64,000 nt of DNA from Paenibacillus sophorae (GTDB lineage: Bacteria > Bacillota > Bacilli > Paenibacillales > Paenibacillaceae), in assembly GCF_018966525.1 (NCBI RefSeq), contig NZ_CP076607.1:930001-994000 (forward strand), in the 5' to 3' direction. The position numbers and the translations under genes are program-made. Each line of letters opens with the position of its first letter. Positions within the stretch are counted from its first letter, which is position 1. This document shows, in pieces, positions 1-7,825 of the stretch. The notes under the pieces were generated by a model. That model was given only the letters and a program-made list of their open reading frames with translations, was not told the origin of the DNA and made no database searches.

Positions 1-101
1 CTGGACTGTGGATAGGGCGATGCCAGTGTTCAGCTAAAGACTGAGCTGTCGTATTCTTGCCTTCTTATTCGGCCGGCCTGCCCCGGCTCGGCGCAATGCG
101 T

Positions 102-107
102 TATAAT
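102..107 (+). promoter_or_regulatory. -10 box of the ada operon
   Basis: A perfect TATAAT lies 22 bases before the adaA start, but no good -35 hexamer is present 16-18 bases upstream. A weak -35 fits a promoter that depends on an activator, as known for Ada-controlled promoters. That regulation is inferred. Confidence 0.55.
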
Positions 108-128
108 GGCGGTGTGGAGGGATGCATC

Positions 129-731
129 ATGGATCAGGCATTATTCGACCTTGTCTATCAGGCTGTCGTCCAGCGCGACGCACGGTATGACGGGATTTAC
201 TATACCGGAGTTCGGACCACCGGCATTGTATGCCGGCCATCCTGCCGGGCCAGAACGCCAAAGCCGGACAATGTAACGTTCTATCCGTCGCTGGAGGAGG
301 CGCTTCAGGCGGGCTTCCGCCCATGCAAAAGATGCCGTCCCGAGGAGGGCGGGCCGCTGCGCCCGGACGCCGTACTGGCGGCCCAGGCCGATGCCGTGAT
401 CAACGCCGAGTACGGAGAGCGGCTGACGCTGAACAGCTTGGCCGAGCGGCTGAAGGTCAGCGCCTCTCATCTTCACCGCACCTATAAGGAGGTGACCGGA
501 CTTACTCCGGCCGCCAAGCTGGATCAGGTGCGGCTGGACAAGGCCTGCGGGCTTCTGCGCCTCAGCCGGATGCCCGTGTCCGATATCGGCAGGACGGTCG
601 GCTTTCGCGGCGCTTCCCATTTTGCCGCCTGGTTTCACCGGCACGCGGGAGCTTCACCTACGGAATACAGAGAACGAGTTCAAGGAGGAATGGCGGATGA
701 GCCAGAATACGATATACCGGCACACTCTTAA
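129..731 (+). CDS. adaA: AdaA-type methylphosphotriester repair protein and AraC-type activator
   Basis: This is a 200-residue protein that accepts methyl groups from DNA methylphosphotriesters and then switches on the adaptive response. The N-terminal Ada zinc domain has its four cysteines at 35, 39, 66 and 69 (VCRPSC and CKRC), nearly the same spacing as Cys38/42/69/72 of E. coli Ada. The second half is an AraC helix-turn-helix domain (from about residue 90). There is no C-terminal methyltransferase domain; that activity is encoded by the next gene, as in the adaA/adaB arrangement of Bacillus subtilis. The ATG at 129 is preceded by TGGAGGG, and this start removes 24 residues of the longer open frame. 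The gene overlaps the next one by 35 bases, which suggests translational coupling. Confidence 0.93.
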   Translation: MDQALFDLVYQAVVQRDARYDGIYYTGVRTTGIVCRPSCRARTPKPDNVTFYPSLEEALQAGFRPCKRCRPEEGGPLRPDAVLAAQADAVINAEYGERLTLNSLAERLKVSASHLHRTYKEVTGLTPAAKLDQVRLDKACGLLRLSRMPVSDIGRTVGFRGASHFAAWFHRHAGASPTEYRERVQGGMADEPEYDIPAHS

Positions 732-1251
732 TTTTGGGGGCCGGGCATGGACGCTGTGGGGCGGCGCAGATGGGCTGTGCCGCCTGTCCTTTCAGCATGA
801 TACGGAGGAAACGGCAAAGGCCTGGCTGGATCGCTACGCTCCCGGCAGCGGCGTGGCCGACGATAAACGGCCCTTTGAGGAATGGGGGGTGATTCGTCTG
901 CTGGAGGACTACTTTGCCGGGCATCGTACGGACTTCCAGGAGCTGCCGCTTGATCTCCGGGGAACGGCTTTTCAGCGGCAGGTATGGACGGCGCTGGCCG
1001 ATATCCCGTATGGCGCGGTCATTACGTACGCGGAGCTGGCGGAGAGGATCGGCCGACCCAAGGCGATGCGCGCCGTGGGCGCGGCGAACGGCCGCAACCC
1101 GCTTCCGGTGTTTCTTCCCTGCCACCGGGTCATTGGGGCGAACGGCACTCTGACGGGCTATGCCGGAGGGCTTCGGCTCAAGCAGGAGCTGCTCGAACTC
1201 GAAGGAATCGCCCATGTGGCGGCGGCTGGACATGAACGATTTGCTTTTTGA
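697..1251 (+). CDS. ogt: Methylated-DNA--protein-cysteine methyltransferase
   Basis: This 184-residue suicide enzyme transfers the alkyl group of O6-alkylguanine to its own cysteine. The active-site motif PCHRV is present with Cys142, and the flanking helix-turn-helix stretch (YAELAERIGRPKAMRAVG) is typical of the family. The ATG at 697 has AAGGAGGA just upstream, within the end of adaA, so the start is well placed. The length matches the AdaB/Ogt class (about 170-185 residues). It sits between adaA and alkA in one operon, so alkylation damage is the shared theme. Confidence 0.93.
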   Translation: MSQNTIYRHTLNFGGRAWTLWGGADGLCRLSFQHDTEETAKAWLDRYAPGSGVADDKRPFEEWGVIRLLEDYFAGHRTDFQELPLDLRGTAFQRQVWTALADIPYGAVITYAELAERIGRPKAMRAVGAANGRNPLPVFLPCHRVIGANGTLTGYAGGLRLKQELLELEGIAHVAAAGHERFAF

Positions 1252-2131
1252 GCTTCCGCTTCCGGAGCTGTTCAATTGGGAAGCATGTCTCGAATATATG
1301 GCGCGTTCACCGCTGGAATGTCTATATAGAACGGATGGCGAAGGGGTCACCCGCCTGCTTCGGGCGGATGGGGCGGCGCTGCTGGTCCGGCTGACAGCCC
1401 CCGACCCGGGGCTGCTGCGGGTGGAGCTGCTGGAAGGAGAGCGGCCCGGGGAAGCGGGATTGGAAGACCTGGCGCATTATATCCGCGACTGGTACGACCT
1501 GGACCGCGACTTGCGGCCGTTCTATAAGCTGGCGGAAGGCGATCCTTTGCTCGGGCCGCTTACGGAACGTTTCCGGGGCCTGCGTATTGTCGGCATCCCC
1601 GATTTGTTCGAGGCCTTGTGCTGGGCGATTCTCGGGCAGCAGGTTAATTTGGCCTTTGCGTATAAGCTGAAGGCGCGGATTGCGGAGGGCTATGGCGAGT
1701 CCGTTCTGTGGTCGGGACATCGCTACCATCTGTTCCCGCCGCCGGAGTTGCTTCTTGGCGCGGCGGAGGAGGATTTATGCGCACTCCAGCTTAGCCGGAG
1801 CAAGGCGCGGACGATCCTTGCGGTCGCGGATCTTATGGCTGGCGGTTCGCTGAGCCGGGAGGAGCTGCTGGCTCTTGGCTCGCCGGAGGAAGCCGAGGCA
1901 AGACTTACAGCGGTGAGGGGAATCGGCCCCTGGACCGCCCAGTACGTGAGGATGCGCTGCCTGCGCGACGCCACGGCTTTTCCCACCGGGGATGTCGGCC
2001 TGCACAATGCCGTTAAATCGGCGCTTGGGATGGACAGAAAGCCGACGCTACCTGAACTGCGGAAGCTGTTCGCGGCCTGGCAGGGCTGGGAAGCGTATGC
2101 GACCTTTTATTTGTGGCGGGTGCTTTATTAA
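1214..2131 (+). CDS. alkA: DNA-3-methyladenine glycosylase II (AlkA type)
   Basis: This protein of about 305 residues removes alkylated bases such as 3-methyladenine. The helix-hairpin-helix/GPD signature is clear: VRGIGPWTAQYV, then the catalytic aspartate in FPTGDVGL near residue 260. The N-terminal third fits the AlkA_N fold. The gene overlaps the end of ogt. ATG 1214 has GAAGGA upstream, while ATG 1232 is an alternative that would shorten the protein by 6 residues. It closes the adaA-ogt-alkA operon. Confidence 0.9.
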   Translation: MWRRLDMNDLLFELPLPELFNWEACLEYMARSPLECLYRTDGEGVTRLLRADGAALLVRLTAPDPGLLRVELLEGERPGEAGLEDLAHYIRDWYDLDRDLRPFYKLAEGDPLLGPLTERFRGLRIVGIPDLFEALCWAILGQQVNLAFAYKLKARIAEGYGESVLWSGHRYHLFPPPELLLGAAEEDLCALQLSRSKARTILAVADLMAGGSLSREELLALGSPEEAEARLTAVRGIGPWTAQYVRMRCLRDATAFPTGDVGLHNAVKSALGMDRKPTLPELRKLFAAWQGWEAYATFYLWRVLY

Positions 2132-2180
2132 TAGAGGGGAAAGTCGCCCAATCTGTGCTGCGGGGAAGAGAGCGGAGCCG

Positions 2181-2214
2181 AAAAAGACAAATAAACTTCG
2201 GCTAAGGCCGAAGC
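2181..2214 (-). terminator. Terminator after the ydjO-like gene
   Basis: Read on the minus strand, a 7-base-pair stem (CTTCGGC/GCCGAAG) is followed by a T-rich run. It lies just downstream of the ydjO-like stop and converges on alkA. Confidence 0.65.
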
Positions 2215-2241
2215 TTGAGGGTTCCTGCGTGATACTCTGTT

Positions 2242-2454
2242 TCACTGTTTGGACTGAGTGGGGCTGGTATTGGCTACCGCAGGGAGCATTTTCTCGCCTT
2301 TTTCCATCGGTGAGTTACACAAGGAGCAGGTGGGCTGAACTAAAAAGACAAAATTGTCCCTCATCCAACCGTTGCAGCTTTTGTTCGTACAGGACCATAT
2401 GGCCGTGAGTTCTTCCGGAATATCCTCCAGAGGCCTTTTCCGTGAATAGTACAA
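2242..2454 (-). CDS. ydjO: Cold-inducible YdjO-family zinc-ribbon protein
   Basis: This is a 70-residue protein of the YdjO family, small proteins of unknown biochemical role described as cold-inducible in Bacillus. The family hallmarks are visible: IWSC at the start of the ribbon, the cysteine pairs C22-X4-C27 and C43-X2-C46, the WMR motif after the first pair, and SPMEKG after the second. The four cysteines probably bind zinc. Translation most likely starts at TTG 2454, with GAGGG about 8 bases upstream. It lies directly downstream of a csp gene on the same strand, separated by a terminator, which fits a cold-related job. A related domain appears in an unexpected place at the end of the helicase gene near 38.1 kb. 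Confidence 0.88.
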   Translation of the reverse strand: MYYSRKRPLEDIPEELTAIWSCTNKSCNGWMRDNFVFLVQPTCSLCNSPMEKGEKMLPAVANTSPTQSKQ

Positions 2455-2489
2455 GAAGCATCCCTCTTTCTCTCCCGGATTATTGCAGT

Positions 2490-2525
2490 AAAAAACAAAC
2501 GCCCCAAACGCTAGGTTCGGGGCGT
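2490..2525 (-). terminator. Terminator after csp
   Basis: On the minus strand, ACGCCCC and GGGGCGT form a 7-bp stem followed by TTGTTTTTTA. It directly follows the csp stop and separates it from ydjO. Confidence 0.85.
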
Positions 2526-2535
2526 GCTTTCGGAT

Positions 2536-2736
2536 TTACAGCTTAACGACGTTCTCAGCTTGCGGACCGCGGTTGCCTTGAACGATGTTGAACTCAACGC
2601 GTTGACCTTCATCAAGTGTCTTGAAGCCTTCGCTTACGATTGCGCTGAAATGCACGAATACGTCGCTGCCGCCTTCAACTTCGATAAAGCCAAAGCCTTT
2701 GTCTGCGTTAAACCATTTTACTGTTCCTGTTTCCAT
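2536..2736 (-). CDS. csp: CspA-family cold-shock protein
   Basis: This 66-residue single-domain nucleic-acid chaperone binds single-stranded RNA and DNA. RNP1 (KGFGFIEV, residues 13-20) and RNP2 (VFVHF, residues 26-30) are intact, and the length is exactly that of the family. A strong AAGGAGG site lies upstream of the ATG. A sigma-A promoter about 135 bases upstream and a leader with nested inverted repeats are annotated separately; long structured leaders are typical of csp messages. Which csp paralogue this is cannot be told from sequence alone. Confidence 0.96.
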   Translation of the reverse strand: METGTVKWFNADKGFGFIEVEGGSDVFVHFSAIVSEGFKTLDEGQRVEFNIVQGNRGPQAENVVKL

Positions 2737-2763
2737 TGTAGAAAACCTCCTTATTTTTGAACA

Positions 2764-2857
2764 TGACCTTATTATTTACTTAAAAATAAAAAATCACATA
2801 TTGCACAAGGTTAAGCGCTCAAAATCATAACCCTCCGCAATATGTGAGTTCAGGTCA
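2764..2857 (-). promoter_or_regulatory. Nested inverted repeats in the csp 5' leader
   Basis: Three nested arm pairs surround one loop: TGACCT (2764-2769) with AGGTCA (2852-2857), CACATATTGC (2795-2804) with GCAATATGTG (2837-2846), and GGTTA (2809-2813) with TAACC (2828-2832). All arms are exact. They lie inside the predicted csp leader and could form a temperature-sensitive stem. Confidence 0.6.
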
Positions 2858-2873
2858 AAATTCCAATGGAGTA

Positions 2874-2902
2874 ATCATATCACACTCTCTGAACGGATGC
2901 AA
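2874..2902 (-). promoter_or_regulatory. Sigma-A promoter of csp
   Basis: On the minus strand TTGCAT and TATGAT are separated by exactly 17 bases. The expected start near 2867 gives a leader of about 130 nucleotides. Confidence 0.75.
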
Positions 2903-2960
2903 CTTCATATTTAAACTTGATTTAAAAATGCTTTCATAATGATGGGGTGGCCGGATCTGT

Positions 2961-3235
2961 TCAATCCAGCCATGCTTCCTTCAGTGCCTTGATGCCGTCG
3001 TCAATGCGCTCCTCCGGTATTCCTCCGAAGCCAAGAATAAATGATGGTTCCGTCCAGGCGGGCCGGTTCCACCAGGTATAACCCATCGGCGCGATCCGGA
3101 CATCGGCCTCCCTTGCCGCCGCTGCAAGCTCCTCTTCCGCGCCACCGCTCTTGATGGTAAGCAGCAGATGAAAGCCGGCGTTCCTGCCCTGCCATGAGAG
3201 CGGAATTCTGCCTGCTGGAAGAGGAATACAGGAAG
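2961..3235 (-). pseudogene. C-terminal remnant of a MocR/GntR-type PLP-dependent regulator
   Basis: The translated end (from RNAGFHLLL to GIKALKEAW) matches the C-terminal aminotransferase-like tail of MocR-family regulators, including a GI-PEE-I-DGI-AL-EAW pattern. Only about 85-90 residues remain of a protein that is normally about 450-480 residues long. The open frame continues upstream to 3353, but that part is not MocR-like and overlaps the regulatory region of hsp20. The remnant has lost its DNA-binding domain and PLP lysine. It looks like debris left when the hsp20 promoter region was joined here. Confidence 0.7.
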
Positions 3236-3250
3236 AAGTTCCGCAGTGAA

Positions 3251-3267
3251 GGTCAAAAAAGGTCAAA
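3251..3267 (+). promoter_or_regulatory. CtsR-type operator, upstream copy
   Basis: GGTCAAA-AAA-GGTCAAA is a perfect fit to the known CtsR heptad repeat (RGTCAAA NAN RGTCAAA). It is upstream of a small terminator and of the hsp20 promoter, so its target is not obvious. Confidence 0.7.
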
Positions 3268-3308
3268 TTAATCAAAACACTAAAATTTTGCATTAAAAAT
3301 GCCTGAAG

Positions 3309-3330
3309 ACGCCGGAATTCGGCGTTTTTT
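3309..3330 (+). terminator. Hairpin with T-run before the hsp20 promoter
   Basis: ACGCCG and CGGCGT form a 6-bp stem with a 5-base loop, followed by six T. It would stop plus-strand transcription entering from the upstream CtsR box region. Confidence 0.65.
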
Positions 3331-3345
3331 GCGTTGAAATCGGTT

Positions 3346-3374
3346 TTGAGCATCAGAGGGGCAGAGTTTATAAT
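3346..3374 (+). promoter_or_regulatory. Sigma-A promoter of hsp20
   Basis: TTGAGC and a perfect TATAAT are spaced by 17 bases, with the predicted start near 3381. Confidence 0.75.
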
Positions 3375-3384
3375 AAAGCTGTAA

Positions 3385-3401
3385 GGTCAAATAAAGTCAA
3401 A
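3385..3401 (+). promoter_or_regulatory. CtsR operator of hsp20
   Basis: GGTCAAA-TAA-AGTCAAA matches the CtsR consensus at every fixed position. It begins just downstream of the predicted transcription start, so bound CtsR would block hsp20 transcription until heat stress inactivates it. Confidence 0.85.
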
Positions 3402-3422
3402 GTCAAGAAAGGGGAATGAAAG

Positions 3423-3869
3423 ATGTTTGATTTGGTTCCTTTTGGTAAACGGCGTGAAGAGGCTTTTGGCCAACTGACCAAGTCCTTGAATGACATGTTC
3501 GGGGATGATTTCTTCGCTCCGTTCAAGAGTTCCACTTTGTCTTTCCGAACCGATATCCGCGAAAGCGAGAATGCCTACCTGATCGAAGCCGAGCTGCCGG
3601 GCTTTGCCAAAGAAGATATCGAGATTGATTACACAGCGCCGTATATGACGATCAAGGCTGTGCGCAAGGAAGAAACCACCGAGGAAAATCAAGGCCGGCA
3701 GATTGTCCGCAAAGAACGCCGGTATGGCGAGTATGTGCGCAGATTCTACGTGCAGGATATCGAAGAAAATGGCATCCGCGCTTCGCTGAAGGACGGATTG
3801 CTGATGCTTGAAGTGCCGAAGCGGCAGAAACCGCAGGGTAGACGCATTGAGATTCGGGACGGCGAATAA
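3423..3869 (+). CDS. Hsp20/alpha-crystallin small heat-shock protein
   Basis: This 148-residue ATP-independent chaperone holds unfolding proteins in oligomers. The alpha-crystallin domain covers roughly residues 40-140, with the conserved ELPGF-KEDI segment and the late GLLMLEVPK motif (G-L-L-V family signature). The length is normal for bacterial Hsp20. AAGGGG precedes the ATG by about 10 bases. A sigma-A promoter and an overlapping CtsR operator immediately upstream make heat-shock control likely. The dnaJ-like/clpB pair follows about 280 bases later behind terminator-like hairpins. Confidence 0.93.
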   Translation: MFDLVPFGKRREEAFGQLTKSLNDMFGDDFFAPFKSSTLSFRTDIRESENAYLIEAELPGFAKEDIEIDYTAPYMTIKAVRKEETTEENQGRQIVRKERRYGEYVRRFYVQDIEENGIRASLKDGLLMLEVPKRQKPQGRRIEIRDGE

Positions 3870-3924
3870 TCGCCTAAAGCGGTAATGGAAGATAAGTAAT
3901 GTGTTGAATAATATATACGAGGAG

Positions 3925-3963
3925 CGCATTGTAGATGGATTTCCGGCTATAATGCGTTTTTTT
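3925..3963 (+). terminator. Terminator after hsp20
   Basis: CGCATT and AATGCG arms with a 20-base loop are followed by seven T. Confidence 0.6.
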
Positions 3964-4011
3964 AAATATAAGACTTTATAAGCTACGCGCCTATCGTTTG
4001 GTCTTATATTT
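3964..4011 (+). repeat. 11-bp inverted repeat between hsp20 and the dnaJ-like gene
   Basis: AAATATAAGAC (3964-3974) is exactly repeated in inverse at 4001-4011, with a 26-base loop and a short T-run after it. It may be a second terminator or an operator for the chaperone operon. Confidence 0.55.
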
Positions 4012-4028
4012 TTACGAGAAACGTACCT

Positions 4029-4056
4029 GCGTCTTGAAAAGACGCCGTCAGGCGTT
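4029..4056 (+). promoter_or_regulatory. Overlapping alternative hairpins ahead of the dnaJ-clpB operon
   Basis: GCGTCTT-GAA-AAGACGC (4029-4045) is a perfect hairpin. Its right arm can instead pair with GGCGTT in the hairpin GACGCC-GTCA-GGCGTT (4041-4056), which is followed by TTCTTCTT. The two stems exclude each other, a layout seen in attenuators. No promoter is clear upstream. Confidence 0.4.
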
Positions 4057-4152
4057 TCTTCTTACGAAACTGCTTCCGCTTTGGATCGGATTTGGATTAC
4101 AGTGCCGTGAAAACGGGGAAATAAAGAATAGAGGGGAAGGGAGGGGGCCAGG

Positions 4153-5133
4153 ATGGCGGAATCCGATTTCTATAGTGTGCTTGGCGTCAGTAAGGATGCA
4201 TCCAAACAGGAGATTAAAAAAGCGTACCAGAAGCTCGCCAAGCAGTGGCATCCCGACGTGAATAAGGACTCGAAAGCGGAAGAACGCTTCAAAAAAATAG
4301 CCGAGGCGTATGAAACGCTTGGGAACGAGGAGAAGCGCAAAGCCTACGACGAAGCTCTAAAATACGGCTTCGGGCGCGGACCATCGGGTGGAGAAGCCTC
4401 TTGGGAATCGCCGTTCGGCGAAGGCTGGAGCGGCAGTTATTCTTTCAGCGGCGCGGACATTCCGGACGGCGACCTGTTTGAGATGTTGTTCGGCGGCAGG
4501 GGAGGAGCTGAGCGGGGAAGCTTCGACTTTTTCTCGGGCGGAAGGCGTCCGGGAGCCGGCGGAATGGGCGGAATGGGCGGCATGATGGAGGCGCAGCTCG
4601 ACGTTACGCTGGAGCAGGCCTATAAGGGCGGCAGCGTCAGCGTTCAGGCCGGAGGGCGGACGGTGACTGTGAACATCCCGCCTCGTTCGGGTGACGGTAC
4701 AGTGGTTTCTGTGCCGGGAAGCGGAGAGCGCGGACGGCAAGGAGAGGCCGATATGCTGATCGTCCTGCATATCCGTGCCCATGACACTTATGAAGTAAGC
4801 GGCGGAGACCTGCGGGGAATCCTGCAAATTGCTCCCTGGCAGGCCGTACTTGGCGGAGGAGCGAAGGTATCCTTGCCGGACGGAAGCGCGGTTAAGCTGA
4901 AGGTTCCGGCGGGCATCCGGAGCGGCAAGACGCTGCGGATACCAGGCAAGGGGCTGAAGCGGGAAAACGGAGCGAATGGAGACGTGCTGCTTGACATCGA
5001 GATCAATGTCCCTGAATCGGTAAGCGAGGCTGAGAAGCAGCTCTACCAGCAGCTTGAGCATTCCTCAAGCTTTCAGGCGGGCGCCAAGAAGCGGGGCGCC
5101 GAAGCCAAGCGCCGAGGGACCGCGGCCGGGTGA
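4153..5133 (+). CDS. DnaJ-like co-chaperone without zinc fingers (CbpA type)
   Basis: This 326-residue J-domain protein would recruit and stimulate DnaK. The J domain is complete (residues 4-70) with the essential HPD at 33-35. It is followed by a Gly/Phe/Ser-rich linker containing a Gly-Met repeat, then the two C-terminal substrate-binding beta domains. The four CXXCXGXG zinc motifs of true DnaJ are absent, so it belongs to the CbpA/DnaJ type II class. A GGGAGGGGG-rich site precedes the ATG. ClpB follows 55 bases downstream, so this is probably a two-gene disaggregase operon. Confidence 0.9.
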   Translation: MAESDFYSVLGVSKDASKQEIKKAYQKLAKQWHPDVNKDSKAEERFKKIAEAYETLGNEEKRKAYDEALKYGFGRGPSGGEASWESPFGEGWSGSYSFSGADIPDGDLFEMLFGGRGGAERGSFDFFSGGRRPGAGGMGGMGGMMEAQLDVTLEQAYKGGSVSVQAGGRTVTVNIPPRSGDGTVVSVPGSGERGRQGEADMLIVLHIRAHDTYEVSGGDLRGILQIAPWQAVLGGGAKVSLPDGSAVKLKVPAGIRSGKTLRIPGKGLKRENGANGDVLLDIEINVPESVSEAEKQLYQQLEHSSSFQAGAKKRGAEAKRRGTAAG

Positions 5134-5188
5134 CCGGAGACGAGGGCAGACTGAAGAACAATGATTCCAAGAAGGGAATGAGGCAGGA

Positions 5189-7825
5189 ATGGACTTCAAT
5201 AAATTAACGCAAAAGCTGCAGGAGGCAGTTGCATCCGCGCAGTCATTGGCTGCGGGCGCAGGTCACCAGGAGATTGATAATCCGCACCTGCTTAAAGCGC
5301 TGCTCGAGCAGCATGAGGGGCTGCTCCCCCGGCTGCTGCAAAAGATGAACGTGCCGGTGGACGATCTGCTGCGCCGCACGGATGAGCTGCTCCGGCGTAG
5401 GGCCTCCGTCGGCGGCGCGGGCGCCGGAACGGTGCGGCGGTACGCTTCGTCCACGCTGATCGCCACGCTGGAACAGGCCGAGAAGGAAGCGGCGGCCATG
5501 CAGGATGAATTCGTGGCGGTGGAGCATGCCGTGCTGGCGATGGTATCCGGCAGCGGCGGGAATGCGGATATCCGCCGTATTTTCGAAGCCCAGGGCGTGA
5601 CGCGCGAGAAGCTGCTGCAGGTTTTGGCGGAGATTCGCGGGCATCAGCGGGTGACAAGCCGGGAGCCGGAAGCGACCTATGAGGTGCTGGAGAAGTACGG
5701 CCGCGACCTCGTCGCCGAAGTACGGGCGGGCAAGGTTGATCCGGTAATCGGCCGTGATGGCGAGATCCGTCGGGTCATCCGGATTCTCTCCCGGAAGACG
5801 AAGAATAATCCGGTGCTCATCGGCGAGCCGGGCGTCGGTAAGACTGCCATCGTGGAAGGCCTGGCCCACCGGATCGTCCGGCGCGACGTGCCGGAGGGAT
5901 TGAAGGACAAGACGATTTTCTCCCTCGATATGAGCGCGCTTGTCGCCGGTGCGAAGTACCGCGGCGAGTTCGAGGAGCGGCTTCAGGCCGTCCTGAAAGA
6001 AATCAAGGAAAGCGACGGCCGGATTATCCTGTTCATCGACGAGCTGCATACGATTGTCGGCGCGGGCAAGACCGAAGGGGCGATGGATGCGGGCAACATG
6101 CTGAAGCCGATGCTGGCCCGGGGTGAGCTGCACTGTATCGGCGCGACGACGCTCGACGAGTACCGCAAGTATATTGAGAAGGACCCGGCGCTGGAACGCC
6201 GGTTCCAGCAGGTAATGGTCAGCGAACCGGACGTCGAGGATACGATCTCGATTCTGCGCGGCCTGAAAGAGCGGTTCGAGGTGCATCACGGGGTCAAAAT
6301 CCATGACAGCGCATTGGTCGCGGCGGGCGTGCTGTCGAACCGCTACATTACCGACCGTTTCCTGCCCGACAAGGCGATTGACCTCGTCGACGAGGCCTGC
6401 GCAATGATCCGGACGGAGATTGACTCCATGCCGGGCGAAATGGATGAAGTGACGCGGCGGCTGATGCAGATGGAAATTGAAGAAGCCGCGCTCAAAAAAG
6501 AGACCGACGACGCCAGCAAACGCCGCCTGGAGTCGCTCCAGCGGGAGCTGGCGGATCTCAAGGAGAAGCATCTGGAAATGACCGCGCGCTGGGAGAAGGA
6601 AAAGTCGGCCATTTCCGGAGTCCGTGAGCTGAAGAAGAAACTGGAGCAGGCGCGCATGGATCTGGAGCGCGCCCAGGAAGAATACGACCTGAACAAATCG
6701 GCCGAGCTGAGCTATGGCATCATCCCCGACCTTGAACGGCAGGTGAAGGCGGCCGAGGAAGCGGCCCAGCAGGATGGCGATTCCCGGCTGCTCCGCGAGG
6801 CGGTGACCGAGGATGAGATCGCCGACATCGTCTCCCGCTGGACCGGCGTTCCGGTCAGCCGGCTCGTCGAGGGCGAGCGAGACAAGCTGCTGCGGCTGGA
6901 AGAGACGCTGCATGAACGCGTCGTCGGCCAGGACGAAGCGGTGTCGCTGGTATCTGACGCCGTGCTGCGGGCGAGAGCGGGCATCAAGGACCCGAACCGG
7001 CCGATCGGTTCGTTCCTGTTCCTCGGTCCGACCGGCGTCGGCAAGACCGAGCTGGCGAAGGCGCTGGCGGCGGCGTTGTTCGACCGTGAGGACGGAATGA
7101 TCCGCATCGACATGTCGGAGTACATGGAGAAGCACAGCGTGTCCCGGCTCGTCGGCGCGCCTCCGGGATATGTCGGCTACGAAGAAGGCGGCCAGCTTAC
7201 GGAAGCGGTGCGGCGCCAGCCATACACGGTCGTCCTGCTGGACGAAGTGGAGAAGGCCCATCCGGACGTGTTCAACATCCTGCTGCAGCTGCTCGATGAC
7301 GGCAGACTGACGGATTCGCAAGGACGGATTGTCGATTTCAAGAATACGATTATCATCATGACGTCTAACATCGGCTCGCCTCATTTGATTCAGGGCACCG
7401 ACGATAACGGCGACCTTACGCCCGCGGTCAAGGAGCGCGTTATGCGCGAGCTGCGCGGCCATTTCCGCCCCGAGTTCCTGAACCGGGTAGACGACATCGT
7501 GATGTTCAAGCCGCTGTCGCTTGACGAAATCCGGCAGATCGTCGGCAAGCTGGTGGACGGCCTGCGGGGGCGTCTGGCCGAGCGCCAGGTCGGCCTTGTC
7601 CTCACGGACGAAGCGGTGCGTTTTATCGCGAAGGAGGGCTTCGATCCCGTATATGGCGCGCGGCCGCTGAAGCGGTTCATCCAGCGCAGCCTGGAAACCC
7701 GGGTTGCCCGGGCGCTGATCTCCGGCGAAGCGGGCGAAGGCTCCGTGCTGAAGGTTAGCGAGGAAGACGGCGGACTGACAGTAACGATTGAGAAACCGGA
7801 AGCCGCGCCGATTGGCAAAGCGTAA
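5189..7825 (+). CDS. clpB: ATP-dependent protein disaggregase ClpB
   Basis: This 878-residue Hsp100 hexameric motor pulls proteins out of aggregates together with DnaK and its J-protein. The order of domains is complete: the N-terminal Clp repeat domain (1-145), the first AAA module with Walker A GEPGVGKT near 212, a long coiled-coil middle domain (about 400-530) that separates ClpB from ClpC/ClpA, and the second AAA module with GPTGVGKT near 613. The length is normal (about 860-880). A purine-rich ribosome site (GGAATGAGGCAGG) precedes the ATG. A strong terminator follows at 7853. Confidence 0.97.
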   Translation: MDFNKLTQKLQEAVASAQSLAAGAGHQEIDNPHLLKALLEQHEGLLPRLLQKMNVPVDDLLRRTDELLRRRASVGGAGAGTVRRYASSTLIATLEQAEKEAAAMQDEFVAVEHAVLAMVSGSGGNADIRRIFEAQGVTREKLLQVLAEIRGHQRVTSREPEATYEVLEKYGRDLVAEVRAGKVDPVIGRDGEIRRVIRILSRKTKNNPVLIGEPGVGKTAIVEGLAHRIVRRDVPEGLKDKTIFSLDMSALVAGAKYRGEFEERLQAVLKEIKESDGRIILFIDELHTIVGAGKTEGAMDAGNMLKPMLARGELHCIGATTLDEYRKYIEKDPALERRFQQVMVSEPDVEDTISILRGLKERFEVHHGVKIHDSALVAAGVLSNRYITDRFLPDKAIDLVDEACAMIRTEIDSMPGEMDEVTRRLMQMEIEEAALKKETDDASKRRLESLQRELADLKEKHLEMTARWEKEKSAISGVRELKKKLEQARMDLERAQEEYDLNKSAELSYGIIPDLERQVKAAEEAAQQDGDSRLLREAVTEDEIADIVSRWTGVPVSRLVEGERDKLLRLEETLHERVVGQDEAVSLVSDAVLRARAGIKDPNRPIGSFLFLGPTGVGKTELAKALAAALFDREDGMIRIDMSEYMEKHSVSRLVGAPPGYVGYEEGGQLTEAVRRQPYTVVLLDEVEKAHPDVFNILLQLLDDGRLTDSQGRIVDFKNTIIIMTSNIGSPHLIQGTDDNGDLTPAVKERVMRELRGHFRPEFLNRVDDIVMFKPLSLDEIRQIVGKLVDGLRGRLAERQVGLVLTDEAVRFIAKEGFDPVYGARPLKRFIQRSLETRVARALISGEAGEGSVLKVSEEDGGLTVTIEKPEAAPIGKA

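Noticed and set aside
4552..4590. Gly-Met tandem repeat in the dnaJ-like gene as a mobile or regulatory repeat
   Set aside because: It is in frame within the flexible Gly-rich linker, normal for J-domain proteins.
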